A stretch of 64,000 bases of DNA from Kiritimatiellia bacterium (GTDB lineage Bacteria; Verrucomicrobiota; Kiritimatiellia; UBA8416; JADHWI01), in NCBI GenBank assembly GCA_016783565.1, contig JADHWI010000001.1, positions 1 through 64,000 on the forward strand. Reading direction: 5' to 3'. The translations under genes were made by a program, and so were the position numbers. The notes below the pieces were generated by a model. The model ran no database searches and was not told where the DNA came from. It worked only from the letters and a program-made list of their open reading frames with translations. Below, one piece after another: positions 32,112 to 41,715 of this stretch (its first letter is position 1; each line of letters opens with the position of its first letter).

Positions 32112-33476
32112 ATGATGAAGGTATGTAAATTTGGTGGCAGCTCCGTTGCCGACGCTGAAACCGTCGCACATGTTTGCGACATTGTCCTGGCAGATCCCGA
32201 TCGACGCATCGTTGTCGTTTCGGCACCTGGCAAACGCGATGCCACAGATACCAAAGTGACCGACATGCTGATCGCGTGTGCTGAACTCGCACTCGCTGGC
32301 GCTCCAACCGAAGCGCATGTGCATGGTATCACGGAGCGCTTCCGAAATATCCAGGTCGGGCTTGACGTACCGGAAGATATCGCCGCCATCATTCACGCAG
32401 ATCTGCAGGCACGCGTGGCGCAAGTCGACAAAATGCCAGCCGCCATGTTCATGGACCTGATGAAAGCAGGGGGCGAAGATAACTCTGCCAAGGTTATTGC
32501 CGCCGTTCTTCGGCATCGAGGCGCCAAGGCCCGCTACGTGAACCCCGGCGAAGCCGGGCTGCTCCTTACCGCAGATTTCGGCGATGCACAGCTCCTCCCC
32601 GCTTCATACGAAAAACTGGCATCTCTGGGAGAAGGGGATGACATCGTGGTCTTTCCAGGGTTCTTTGGCCAAACACCCGAAGGCGACATTGCCACGTTTC
32701 CACGTGGCGGGTCCGACATCACCGGTTCCATTCTCGCCGCAGCCGTTAAGGCCGATAGTTACGAGAATTTCACCGACGTGGATTCTGTATTCGCCGCCGA
32801 CCCGCGCATTGTGCCAAACGCCATCGCCATCACGGAGCTCTCGTTTCGTGAAATGCGGGAGCTGGCCTATGCGGGCTTCTCCGTCGTTCATGACGAAGCC
32901 ATCATCCCGGCCGTCCATGCCGGCATCCCCATTTATGTCAAAAATACCCATAGCCCGGAAAACCCCGGAACGCGCATTGTGCCGCAGCATGATTCAAGCA
33001 CCAGTCGCGTAGTCGGCATTGCCAGCAGTTCTGGCTTTTGCACCATCTCCGTTCGCAAGGTTCTTATGAACCGGGAAATCGGCTTCGGAAGACGCCTCCT
33101 TCACATTCTTGAAGACGAAGGTATCTCTTATGAACATACGCCGTCCGGCATCGACGATATGTCCATCGTTCTAAAAGAGAAAAATCTGGACAGCGATCGC
33201 GAAAGTCAGGTCCTGGCACGTATCCGTCAGGATCTGGATGTGGATGACGTCAGCGTGGAACGCGGGCTGGCGCTGCTCATGATCGTGGGTGAAGGCATGC
33301 GATATGCCGTCGGCATGGCAGCGACCGCTACGGCGGCCCTGGCAAAAGCCAAAGTAAACATTGAGATGATGAACCAGGGATCGTCAGAGATCAGCATGAT
33401 GTTCGGTATAAAAGCAGAAGCCCGGGAACGTGCGGTTCGTTCGCTGTACCAGGCTTTCTTCGAACCCCCGGAGTAA
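32112..33476 (+). CDS. lysC: Aspartate kinase (monofunctional, two ACT domains)
   Basis: 454 residues (453 from the second ATG). VCKFGGSSVADAETVAHVCDIV is the kinase start, RYVNPGEAGLLLT and FFGQTPEGDIATFPRGGSDITGSILAAA the substrate part, and VDSVFAADPRIV the ATP part. Two ACT modules follow (SSSGFCTISVRKVLMNREIGFG and LLMIVGEGMRYAVGMAATAT). It phosphorylates aspartate, the entry to Lys, Met, Thr and wall diaminopimelate synthesis; ACT domains mediate feedback. The cimA start is 5 bp after the stop. Confidence 0.96.
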   Translation: MMKVCKFGGSSVADAETVAHVCDIVLADPDRRIVVVSAPGKRDATDTKVTDMLIACAELALAGAPTEAHVHGITERFRNIQVGLDVPEDIAAIIHADLQARVAQVDKMPAAMFMDLMKAGGEDNSAKVIAAVLRHRGAKARYVNPGEAGLLLTADFGDAQLLPASYEKLASLGEGDDIVVFPGFFGQTPEGDIATFPRGGSDITGSILAAAVKADSYENFTDVDSVFAADPRIVPNAIAITELSFREMRELAYAGFSVVHDEAIIPAVHAGIPIYVKNTHSPENPGTRIVPQHDSSTSRVVGIASSSGFCTISVRKVLMNREIGFGRRLLHILEDEGISYEHTPSGIDDMSIVLKEKNLDSDRESQVLARIRQDLDVDDVSVERGLALLMIVGEGMRYAVGMAATATAALAKAKVNIEMMNQGSSEISMMFGIKAEARERAVRSLYQAFFEPPE

Positions 33477-33481
33477 CAACC

Positions 33482-35071
33482 ATGAGCAAGAAACGAATCA
33501 GTCTGTATGACACCACGTTGCGCGATGGCGCACAAGCCCAGGGCGTCTCCTTCTCTGCATCAGGAAAAATTCTCCTGGCCAAGCGACTGGATTCATTTGG
33601 TATCGACTATATCGAAGGCGGGTTCCCGGGTTCCAACCCCAAGGATATGGCGTTTTTCCATGCCATCCGAAAAGAAGAACTCAAGCACGCACGCATTGTT
33701 GCATTCGGGAGCACGCGACGCGCCGGAAAACGCGCCAAGGATGATCCTTTTACCCGAAGCCTGCTGGAAGCGGATACGCCGACGGTAACGATTTTCGGGA
33801 AAACATGGAAATTACACGTCCGTGACGTACTGCGCACCAGCATCAAAGAAAACCTGGCCATGATCTCAGACACGATCGCCTATCTTAAGGACAACGGTAA
33901 GGAAGTCTTCTTTGATGCCGAGCATTTCTTCGACGGTTTTAATGACGACCCAGATTTTGCCATGAACGTCCTGGAGGCGGCACAATCTGCGGGTGCCGAT
34001 GCCATCATCCTGTGCGACACCAATGGCGGCTCGCTGTGTGAAGACGTGTATGCCGCAACCCGGACGGTGGGTTCTCGGCTGAACATTCCCGTCGGAATCC
34101 ATACGCACAACGACATCGGCCTCGCCGTGGCCAATGCCCTCTCAGCCGTACGCGCCGGTGCGGTACAAGTGCAAGGCACGATAAACGGATATGGAGAACG
34201 CTGCGGCAACGCCAACCTGTGTACGGTTATCCCCACACTCAAACTAAAGATGGGACACGGCTGCATAGATCTGCGCAAAATGAAAAGTCTGCGATCGCTG
34301 TCGATCTTTGTAGATGACTTGATCAACGTACGACACGATGTTCGCGCACCCTATGTGGGGCAAAATGCCTTCGCACACAAGGGCGGCCCCCACGTAAACG
34401 CTGTAAAAAAGAACCCCATAACCTTTGAGCATATCACTCCCGAGAAAGTCGGAAACGAACGCCATGTCCTGGTCTCGGAACTCTCAGGGGGCAGCAACAT
34501 CCTACTCAAAGCCGCCGAAGTGGGCGCCGCGGGGTTGAGCAAATCCAAGACCGCAGCCGGCGAGATCCTGAATGCCCTCAAATCGCTGGAGCACAAAGGC
34601 TATGCCTTTGAGGCCGCAGACGCCTCGTTCCGCATCCTTATTCAAAAAGTCCTCAAGCAGCACAAAGCCTTCTTTGAACTCGAAGGGTTTCGCGTTGTCG
34701 TGGAAAAACGCGGCAAAGATGAGCCCTGCATCTCTGAAGCCACCCTGAAAGTACGCGTGAACGACGAAATTGAACATACCGTTGCAGAGGGCGATGGCCC
34801 GGTAAACGCTCTTGACGGGGCACTGCGCAAAGCCCTGACGCGCTTCTACCCGGAAATCGCAAACGTGCACCTGACGGACTTCAGGGTTCGCATTCTCGAT
34901 CCAGAGGAAGCCACGGCCGCCATTACCAGGGTTTTAATCGAATCCAGTGACGGCACCGATTCCTGGGGCACCGTAGGCGTATCCGAAAACATTATTGAAG
35001 CATCTTGGGAAGCCTTGGTAGACAGTGTTGAATACAAACTATTCAAAGAAGAAAAAAACGGAAAACGATAA
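33482..35071 (+). CDS. cimA: (R)-citramalate synthase
   Basis: 529 residues. A LeuA-like TIM barrel starts at LYDTTLRDGAQAQGVSFSASGK; metal and substrate residues appear in GADAIILCDTNGG and IHTHNDIGLAVANALSAVRAGAVQVQGTINGYGERCGNANL. The C-terminal LeuA-dimer regulatory domain (EATLKVRVNDEIEHTVAEGDGPVNALDGALRKAL) ends the protein. CimA condenses pyruvate and acetyl-CoA to citramalate for threonine-independent isoleucine synthesis. The length (about 530) and the TTLRDGAQAQG motif match CimA better than LeuA. It is in one unit with hom, lysC and valS. Confidence 0.93.
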   Translation: MSKKRISLYDTTLRDGAQAQGVSFSASGKILLAKRLDSFGIDYIEGGFPGSNPKDMAFFHAIRKEELKHARIVAFGSTRRAGKRAKDDPFTRSLLEADTPTVTIFGKTWKLHVRDVLRTSIKENLAMISDTIAYLKDNGKEVFFDAEHFFDGFNDDPDFAMNVLEAAQSAGADAIILCDTNGGSLCEDVYAATRTVGSRLNIPVGIHTHNDIGLAVANALSAVRAGAVQVQGTINGYGERCGNANLCTVIPTLKLKMGHGCIDLRKMKSLRSLSIFVDDLINVRHDVRAPYVGQNAFAHKGGPHVNAVKKNPITFEHITPEKVGNERHVLVSELSGGSNILLKAAEVGAAGLSKSKTAAGEILNALKSLEHKGYAFEAADASFRILIQKVLKQHKAFFELEGFRVVVEKRGKDEPCISEATLKVRVNDEIEHTVAEGDGPVNALDGALRKALTRFYPEIANVHLTDFRVRILDPEEATAAITRVLIESSDGTDSWGTVGVSENIIEASWEALVDSVEYKLFKEEKNGKR

Positions 35072-35075
35072 CGCA

Positions 35076-37754
35076 ATGGAAAAACGATACGACCCAAAAC
35101 TAATCGAACAGAAGTGGTACGATTTCTGGACGCAAAACGGCACCTTCCACGGCGATTCCTCAGCAGGTGGCGACCCATACTGCATCATGATTCCACCGCC
35201 GAATGTAACCGGCATTCTGCACATGGGACATGCCTTGAACAACACCATCCAGGACATCCTCGTCCGCTGGCGAAAAATGCAGGGACGCAACGTTGTCTGG
35301 ATGCCCGGCACGGACCATGCCGGCATTGCCACGCAGAACGTTGTTGAACGCGCATTGCGCAACGAAGGCAAGAGCCGCGAGGATCTCGGGCGTGATGCCT
35401 TTATCGATCGCGTCTGGGAATGGAAAGAAGAATACGGCAGCACTATCACCCGTCAACTACGCAGCCTGGGGTGCGCATGCGACTGGGAACGTGAGCGTTT
35501 TACAATGGATGAAGGCCTGAGCGATGCTGTCACTGAAGTCTTTGTGCGCCTGTTTGAAAAGGGTTTGATCTATCGCGCCCACTACATCATCAACTGGTGT
35601 CCCCGCTGCCATACAGCACTCTCGGACGAGGAATCCGAACACCAGGATCTGGACGCTCATCTTTACTACATTCGCTATCCGGTTCTGGATGCGCAGGGCA
35701 ATGCGGATGGTCATATCGTGGTCGCCACAACCCGGCCGGAAACCCTCCTTGGTGATGTGGCCGTGGCCGTGAATCCCAACGATGACCGCTATGCCGATCT
35801 CGACAGCAAGCAGATCATGCTGCCGGTGCTCAACCGTCAGTTACAGGTCATTCGCGATGAATTCGTGGATCCAGAATTCGGCACAGGCATCGTCAAAGTG
35901 ACTCCCGCGCACGATCCGAACGACTTTGAAATGGGGCAACGTCATGATCTGACGCCCATCAACGTCATGAACGGCAACGGCACCATGAACGAAGAGGCCG
36001 GACCTTATAACGGAATAGATCGCTTCGAATGCCGCAAAAAGATCATGGCACAATTAGAAGACGAAGGCCTGGTCGAAAAAGTCGAACCGCACAAACATGC
36101 AGTGGGACACTGCTACCGCTGCGATACGGTTGTAGAACCGCGCCTCTCACCGCAATGGTTTGTCAAGATGCAACCCCTTGCAGAGCCGGCCATCGAGGCC
36201 GTCAACAGCGGCAAGGTTGAATTCGTTCCCGGTCGGTGGACCAAGGTATACCTCGAATGGATGGAAAACATCCGGGACTGGTGCATTTCACGACAGATCT
36301 GGTGGGGACATCGCATCCCCATCTTCTATTGCGACGCATGTGACCACGTCTGGGCATCCAAGACACAACCCGAATCATGCCCTGAATGCAACGAAACGAA
36401 AATAAGGCAGGATGAAGACGTACTGGACACGTGGTTCTCATCATGGCTATGGCCGTTCAGCACCTTCGGGTGGCCACAAAACACGGATGATCTGAAGTTT
36501 TACTACCCCACTCATGACTTGGTCACCGCCTCGGAAATCATTTTCTTCTGGGTTGCCCGCATGATCATGGCCGGATACGAATTCATCGGCGACATTCCCT
36601 TCCAGACCGTCTACATTCACGGCACCGTGCGCGACGATACGGGGCGCAAGATGAGCAAAAGCCTCGGCAATTCGATCGATCCACTATCGATCATTGAGGA
36701 ATTCAGTGCCGACGCGCTGCGCTTCAGCCTGATGATGATTACGGCCACCGGACAGGACGTATTCCTCTCCAACGATAAATTTGAAATTGGGCGCAACTTC
36801 GGAACCAAAATCTGGAATGCCGCACGCTTCATGCAAATGCATACGGAAAAGACCGACATCCCCTGTCGTTTTGACCGTGAACTGACGTGCAACCCCGAAC
36901 GGTTAGCCCCTGATGACATCTACATCCTGTCGCGACTCGATAAAGCCATTGCAGTCTGTAACGAAAACCTGCAGAAGTACCGGTTCAACGATGTCGCACA
37001 TGAACTTTATGAATTTATCTGGCACCAGTTCTGCGACTGGTACGTTGAATATGCCAAGGATGTGCTCTATGGCGATGATGCCGACAGACGGGCACAAGTC
37101 CTGGGTGTGATGCACCACGTCTTCTCGCAGGCTATGCGCCTGCTGCACCCCGTCATGCCGTTTATCACCGAAGAACTCTGGCATGCGATGCAATACGGCG
37201 ACGCGGATGACTCCATCATGCTTGCCGACTGGCCATCCACGCAAGAAAAGCTTCCCGGAGTGGACCTTGACGAGAAACTCGTGCGCTATGTAGATGACAA
37301 GCACGATCTCATCCGCATGGGTCGTGCCCTGAAATCCGACTACAACATCCAGGCTGCGACCGAAACGAATTACGTGTTAAAGCCCGCCACAGAAGAAGCA
37401 ACGCAGTTGATACAGGCAGATATAAACGCGCTGAAATCGGCACTGCGGGCCGGCAGCATCACGATCGACACCGACGCCAGCCCACGGGGCATGGCCAGCG
37501 CCGTAGGACGCCTGGGCACCATGTACATGGATCTGGCGGGTGTGATCGACCTGGATGCAGAACGCCAACGGTTGTCTGAACAGATCAACAAATTGAGCGC
37601 AGATATCCAACGCGCAGACAAAAAGCTCGGAAACGAGAACTTCGTCACACGCGCGCCTGCCGATGTGGTCGAACGACAAAAGGCCCTGCGTGCTGAAATG
37701 GCCGAGAAACACGACAAACTTCAGCAGCAGGTTGCCACGCTGTCTCAGGCTTGA
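35076..37754 (+). CDS. valS: Valyl-tRNA synthetase
   Basis: 892 residues from the ATG at 35076, 4 bp after the cimA stop. Class I synthetase: PPPNVTGILHMGHALN (HIGH site), an editing domain (TTRPETLLGDVAVAV), the zinc-like CDACDHVW...CPECNET pair, and GRKMSKSLGNSIDP (KMSKS). The anticodon domain and a C-terminal coiled coil (DLDAERQRLSEQINKLSADIQRADKK) complete it. The track's earlier start (35025) overlaps cimA. Co-location with isoleucine/valine-linked genes is plausible but not required. Confidence 0.97.
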   Translation: MEKRYDPKLIEQKWYDFWTQNGTFHGDSSAGGDPYCIMIPPPNVTGILHMGHALNNTIQDILVRWRKMQGRNVVWMPGTDHAGIATQNVVERALRNEGKSREDLGRDAFIDRVWEWKEEYGSTITRQLRSLGCACDWERERFTMDEGLSDAVTEVFVRLFEKGLIYRAHYIINWCPRCHTALSDEESEHQDLDAHLYYIRYPVLDAQGNADGHIVVATTRPETLLGDVAVAVNPNDDRYADLDSKQIMLPVLNRQLQVIRDEFVDPEFGTGIVKVTPAHDPNDFEMGQRHDLTPINVMNGNGTMNEEAGPYNGIDRFECRKKIMAQLEDEGLVEKVEPHKHAVGHCYRCDTVVEPRLSPQWFVKMQPLAEPAIEAVNSGKVEFVPGRWTKVYLEWMENIRDWCISRQIWWGHRIPIFYCDACDHVWASKTQPESCPECNETKIRQDEDVLDTWFSSWLWPFSTFGWPQNTDDLKFYYPTHDLVTASEIIFFWVARMIMAGYEFIGDIPFQTVYIHGTVRDDTGRKMSKSLGNSIDPLSIIEEFSADALRFSLMMITATGQDVFLSNDKFEIGRNFGTKIWNAARFMQMHTEKTDIPCRFDRELTCNPERLAPDDIYILSRLDKAIAVCNENLQKYRFNDVAHELYEFIWHQFCDWYVEYAKDVLYGDDADRRAQVLGVMHHVFSQAMRLLHPVMPFITEELWHAMQYGDADDSIMLADWPSTQEKLPGVDLDEKLVRYVDDKHDLIRMGRALKSDYNIQAATETNYVLKPATEEATQLIQADINALKSALRAGSITIDTDASPRGMASAVGRLGTMYMDLAGVIDLDAERQRLSEQINKLSADIQRADKKLGNENFVTRAPADVVERQKALRAEMAEKHDKLQQQVATLSQA

Positions 37755-37760
37755 ATCTGT

Positions 37761-38828
37761 CTATTTTTCCACGGGATCAGCTGAGGAAGAATTCTTCAGG
37801 TCCTCTGCCGTCATTTTGACATTAATCGTCAGACTGGAGTCGACGACCTTGACAGAAAACTTTTCGGCGGAATCTGCGTTTGACGACTTTGCCATGGCCA
37901 TTTTCACCATTGGCATAACCATCCCGTTAACGGTTCCAAGCGCCTGGTTGGCATTGCCAGAGTCACCAAGATCCATGATCAGGGTGACATCCATAACATC
38001 CGAGCTTTCAATCGCCATGGCAAGTGTCTGCAGTTTCTTGAAGGGGGCAATCATACCGACCATCATGGCTTGTTTCTCATCTTTTTCCATCGCCTCAATA
38101 TGCGCCGTAAGATCTTTTTTCATCTTGTCGGAAAGAACAAAGCCGGCCACCATTTGCGCTTTCTGATTCCAGGCCGCACAGACTTTGGTGATCGCCTTTG
38201 GCGTCGGATGATGTTTGCCGCCATCCGCCCGCTTTGCAGCGGCCAGCAAACTGGGCGAATTAATGGATACCAGGACCAATTTTCCGTCTTGCGCGGTCGT
38301 GGCATACATCTTGGGTGCTTCATCATCCTCAGAGGTTGCAACGACCACATCTCGTCCCTCTGCCTTAATCGTTTCAAAACTCATGGTATCATTTGTCGAC
38401 ACGGACTGTAGTCCCGCTACAACCGTATCGAGGTCGACAGCCTTTTTCAGACCAATTGCCAGCACACCGTCAACCTTCTCAACCTCTGCCGCCATATCTT
38501 CAGCGTCAAAATCAATCGCGTCGAGCTCAACCGCAAACAACATCGCCTCAAAATCCTCTTCGGCCAGCCCCGTCGCTTCTACAATGGCTTCTTGTATCGC
38601 CTTATCCTCTGCCGACTTCTCCTTGCGTGAAGCGGCATACAATGCAGATTCGCGGAGCCCCTTCAAATCTGCACGAATCACCAGATCTGCACCTTCCACC
38701 ATCCCGGCTCCAACGGATACTCCCGCATCGGAAGACTCAGCGCCGCCGGTCGCCTCTTTCTTGCCACATCCTGTCAAGACCATGACCGCCAAGAGTGCTG
38801 CACCCGATTGTACTGCAAATTTTTTCAT
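37761..38828 (-). CDS. Hypothetical lipoprotein of about 355 residues
   Basis: From ATG 38828 (GGAG 9 nt upstream, inside the longer track ORF). The lipobox is LLAVMVLTGC. The mature protein is acidic, with a DUF-like pattern: ADLVIRADLKGLRESALY, FEAMLFAVELDAIDFDAE, DGVLAIGLKKAVDLDTVVAGLQ, NQKAQMVAGFVLSDKMKKDLTAH, and VMDVTLIMDLGDSGNANQALGTVNGMVMPMV. This resembles exported proteins of PVC bacteria that contain a two-lobed unknown domain; I cannot name it. It converges on valS with 6 bp between stops. A periplasmic location is inferred. Confidence 0.75.
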   Translation of the reverse strand: MKKFAVQSGAALLAVMVLTGCGKKEATGGAESSDAGVSVGAGMVEGADLVIRADLKGLRESALYAASRKEKSAEDKAIQEAIVEATGLAEEDFEAMLFAVELDAIDFDAEDMAAEVEKVDGVLAIGLKKAVDLDTVVAGLQSVSTNDTMSFETIKAEGRDVVVATSEDDEAPKMYATTAQDGKLVLVSINSPSLLAAAKRADGGKHHPTPKAITKVCAAWNQKAQMVAGFVLSDKMKKDLTAHIEAMEKDEKQAMMVGMIAPFKKLQTLAMAIESSDVMDVTLIMDLGDSGNANQALGTVNGMVMPMVKMAMAKSSNADSAEKFSVKVVDSSLTINVKMTAEDLKNSSSADPVEK

Positions 38829-38973
38829 GCCATTTTTCTCCATATCTATGTGAATGAGACCGACCTATTATTGGCCGGATTAAACGTGGACCATACGAGC
38901 TATCAGTGAACGAATCAAGCACTCTAACCCAGAAAGAAAGAGCGACTTCAGAAAAACTCTTGAACGGGGGTTC

Positions 38974-39000
38974 TTGACATCAGCGGAGCGGTTTGATAAT
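38974..39000 (+). promoter_or_regulatory. Promoter for ispE, near-leaderless transcript
   Basis: TTGACA (38974-38979) is a consensus -35, and GATAAT (38995-39000) or TAATTG (38997-39002) gives a -10 at 15 or 17 bp. Transcription would start near 39007, only a few bases before the ATG at 39012, and no Shine-Dalgarno is seen. Confidence 0.5.
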
Positions 39001-39011
39001 TGCCCGCGTTC

Positions 39012-39962
39012 ATGCTTACGCAAGAAAAGACGATAACCATTGAAGCACCGGCAAAAGTTAACCTTTCGCTGGAGGTGCTTGGTCGCCGTGATAACGGGTA
39101 TCACGACATAAGAAGCACATTGCTTCCTGTGTCGCTTGTTGACCGGATCACCCTGACGCTAACCGCGTCGGAGATCGTCCGTGAGATTGCTGATGATGGG
39201 TTGATTGATGCGGAGCTGTTAAAACTGGAGCCGCCCGATCAAGGGTTAACAGTTCGAGCCGCACACCTATTGAAGGAACGGACTGGTGTGCAGAAGGGCG
39301 TGCGGATAAGCATACAAAAAAATATCCCGATTGGAGGCGGGCTGGGTGGAGGAAGTTCCGATGCCGCAGCCGTTCTGGTAGGACTCAATGCCCTGTGGAA
39401 CTGTCAATTAGAGCGTTCGGAGCTTCAGGAACTGGGCGGACAACTCGGATGTGACGTGCCGGCATTAATACAAGGGGGAGCCGTCTCTGTTAGCGGAACC
39501 GGGACAGAAGTAGCCGAAATTCCGATGCATGGGCTCAATGAAAACGCCAGTTGGTGGATGGTTATTGCCAATCCAAACGTGGCTGTATCGACCAGAGATA
39601 TTTACGAACGGCACGGGGGAAGCTTGACGAAAGCCGATGAGGCTTATAAGAATATACTCTTTTCGCTGAAAAGGGGCGATGTATGCCTTGCGGCCAGCAG
39701 TCTGTACAATGGATTACAGACAACGGTATTGGGCAAATACCCACTTATCGGCATGATATTAGAAGAAATGACCAAGGCAGGAGCGCTGGGATCCCTGGTA
39801 TCAGGGAGTGGCGCATCTACATTTGGTCTCGCACGCGATGAATCGCATGCGTTGAAAATAGAGAAACGTTTAAAAGAACGTATGGATTGCGCAGTATGGA
39901 CTTGCGTGGCAAGGACATTGCCCGATGGTGTAATGGTAGCACACGGCCCTTTGGAGGCCTGA
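39012..39962 (+). CDS. ispE: 4-diphosphocytidyl-2-C-methyl-D-erythritol kinase
   Basis: 316 residues from the ATG at 39012; the track's TTG at 39000 is unlikely. A GHMP kinase: IEAPAKVNLSLEVLGRRDNGYHD at the start, IPIGGGLGGGSSDAAAVLVGLN (ATP loop) and SLVSGSGASTFGLA at the C-terminal lobe. It phosphorylates CDP-ME in the MEP isoprenoid pathway. The protein is longer than usual, and its last 14 codons (from PDGVM) plus stop lie inside the tRNA-Gln gene. The ispE, tRNA-Gln, prs, rplY, pth order occurs in many bacteria. Confidence 0.94.
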   Translation: MLTQEKTITIEAPAKVNLSLEVLGRRDNGYHDIRSTLLPVSLVDRITLTLTASEIVREIADDGLIDAELLKLEPPDQGLTVRAAHLLKERTGVQKGVRISIQKNIPIGGGLGGGSSDAAAVLVGLNALWNCQLERSELQELGGQLGCDVPALIQGGAVSVSGTGTEVAEIPMHGLNENASWWMVIANPNVAVSTRDIYERHGGSLTKADEAYKNILFSLKRGDVCLAASSLYNGLQTTVLGKYPLIGMILEEMTKAGALGSLVSGSGASTFGLARDESHALKIEKRLKERMDCAVWTCVARTLPDGVMVAHGPLEA

Positions 39963-39992
39963 GTCTAGGTTCGAGTCCTAGTCGGGCAACCA
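39919..39992 (+). tRNA. tRNA-Gln (anticodon UUG), overlapping the ispE end
   Basis: A 74-nt cloverleaf with encoded CCA. Acceptor TGCCCGA/TCGGGCA, D arm GTGT...GCAC with GGTA loop, anticodon loop CTTTGGA (anticodon TTG), and T arm CTAGG-TTCGAGT-CCTAG. The anticodon stem has four good pairs and an outer C-T mismatch. Its first 44 nt are also the last codons and stop of ispE on the same strand. Confidence 0.92.
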
Positions 39993-40058
39993 GCTCGGCG
40001 ATGGCATGACCTTGAACAACGCAACACGTGCAATTCAGTAGTTGAAGGACGTACACGG

Positions 40059-40997
40059 GTGACAAATAACATGAGAATATTCACGGGCAACGCGAACCCG
40101 GAGCTGGCAAGAAAGATTGCCGCAAGCTTGGATATGCCGTTGGGCGAAGCTGATATACAGCGTTTCCCGGATGGCGAGATCATGGTCAAAATCAAAGAGA
40201 ACATCCGCGGAAAGGATGTCTTCGTGGTTCAACCAACCTCGTTTCCTCCCAATGAAACGCTGATGGAACTGCTCATCATGATCGATGCCATGCGCAGAGC
40301 TTCAGCGGAACGGATCACAGCGGTTATGCCGTTTTACGGTTACAGTCGCCAGGATCGAAAAGATCAACCCCGCGTACCCATCACGGCCAAACTCGTGGCC
40401 AACCTCCTCGTTGCAGCAGGTGCAGATCGTCTGTTGACCATCGATTTACATGCCCAGCAAATTCAAGGGTTCTTTGACATTCCCGTCGACCACCTGTATG
40501 CTTCGCCGGTTTTCTTGAAGTATTTCAGAGAAAAAGAACTCAAGGATTTGGTTGTAGTATCTCCGGATACCGGCGGCGTGAAAGCCGCATATGCCTATTC
40601 GCGAGAACTGGAATGTGGATTTGCTGTAGTGGCAAAACAACGACGAAGCAGTGAAGAGGTGGAAGCGTTGACGCTGGTCGGTGACGTTGAAGGTCAGACG
40701 GCCATCATGGTAGACGACATGACAACGACTGCGGGCACGTTATGCTCCGCAGCCAACATGATCGCCAATAATGGCGCAAAAGAAATCTTTGCCTGCGTGA
40801 GTCACGGAATGATTACAGAGGCAGGAATTGACCGGTTGAAAGACTCACCGATCAAAGAGCTTCTTGTTACGGACACTGTACCGGTAAGGAAATCCGATGG
40901 ATTTCCAATCATTGTACTATCCGTAGCAGAATTGCTCGGAGAGGCGATTCTCAGGATTCATGAGAATCGCTCGGTCACGTCGTTATTCAGATTGTAA
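40059..40997 (+). CDS. prs: Ribose-phosphate pyrophosphokinase
   Basis: 312 residues starting at GTG (AAGGA upstream); an ATG four codons in is possible. Seen: RIFTGNANPELARKIAASLDMPLGE, FPDGEIMVKI, VMPFYGYSRQDRKDQPR (ATP site), LLTIDLHAQQIQGFF and MVDDMTTTAGTL, the PRPP loop. It makes PRPP for nucleotide, His and Trp synthesis. It follows tRNA-Gln by 66 bp and is followed by rplY, a conserved order. Confidence 0.97.
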   Translation: MTNNMRIFTGNANPELARKIAASLDMPLGEADIQRFPDGEIMVKIKENIRGKDVFVVQPTSFPPNETLMELLIMIDAMRRASAERITAVMPFYGYSRQDRKDQPRVPITAKLVANLLVAAGADRLLTIDLHAQQIQGFFDIPVDHLYASPVFLKYFREKELKDLVVVSPDTGGVKAAYAYSRELECGFAVVAKQRRSSEEVEALTLVGDVEGQTAIMVDDMTTTAGTLCSAANMIANNGAKEIFACVSHGMITEAGIDRLKDSPIKELLVTDTVPVRKSDGFPIIVLSVAELLGEAILRIHENRSVTSLFRL

Positions 40998-41032
40998 ACA
41001 AGACGAGAAGAAGAACAGATTGGAAAAGGAAC

Positions 41033-41698
41033 ATGGCAGAAACAACCGTCATTAAAGCCGAATTAAGAGATGTCAAAGGATCAGCAGCCGCCCGTCGGTT
41101 GCGCCGCGCTGGAATTATCCCGGCCGTTGTCTGCGTCAAGGACGGCGACTCCATCTCCATACAGTTGAACCAACACGACTTCAACATGATGCTCACGCAC
41201 CATCAAGGCGACAGCATGATCGCAGATTTGGACATCAGCGGAAAGAAGACATTGAAAGTGTTGCTTTCTGAAGTCCAGCGCGACAGCGTGACCGGACAAA
41301 CCGAACATGCGGACTTCCTTGAAGTCGCCATGGACCAGAAGATGCATGTGAAAGTGCCGATCGAACTGGTAGGCGAACCGACAGGCATTCAGCAGGGCGG
41401 CGTACTGGAACATGGCCTGCGCGAACTGGAAATTGAAGTGCTTCCGGGCGACATGGTTGAATCCATCGAGGCGGACATCAGCGAATTGAACATTGGGGAT
41501 TCATTGCTGGTATCCGATATTCCGATCCGCGATACGCTCACGATCCTTACGGATGCCGAGCTTTCCATTGCTTCCGTTGCTCAACCCAGAGCAGAAGAAG
41601 AGGAAGAAGAGGAAGAAACGGAAGCTGCAGAAGGTGCAGAACCGGAAGTGATTGGTGAAGAGAAAGCTGAAGAAGAGGGAGGGAAAGAGAACGGGTAA
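41033..41698 (+). CDS. rplY: Ribosomal protein L25, TL5/CTC long form
   Basis: 221 residues: L25 domain (VIKAELRDVKGSAAARRLRRAGIIPAVV...), the TL5 beta domain (MHVKVPIELVGEPTGIQQGGVLEHGLRELEIEVLP), and a very acidic tail (EEEEEEETEAAEGAEPE...). It binds 5S rRNA. The long CTC form is the common one outside Enterobacteria. It lies between prs and pth with 35 and 17 bp gaps. The acidic repeats explain the opposite-strand leucine/serine-rich ORFs. Confidence 0.96.
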   Translation: MAETTVIKAELRDVKGSAAARRLRRAGIIPAVVCVKDGDSISIQLNQHDFNMMLTHHQGDSMIADLDISGKKTLKVLLSEVQRDSVTGQTEHADFLEVAMDQKMHVKVPIELVGEPTGIQQGGVLEHGLRELEIEVLPGDMVESIEADISELNIGDSLLVSDIPIRDTLTILTDAELSIASVAQPRAEEEEEEEETEAAEGAEPEVIGEEKAEEEGGKENG

Positions 41699-41715
41699 CC
41701 CCCGCCTCGTAAACT

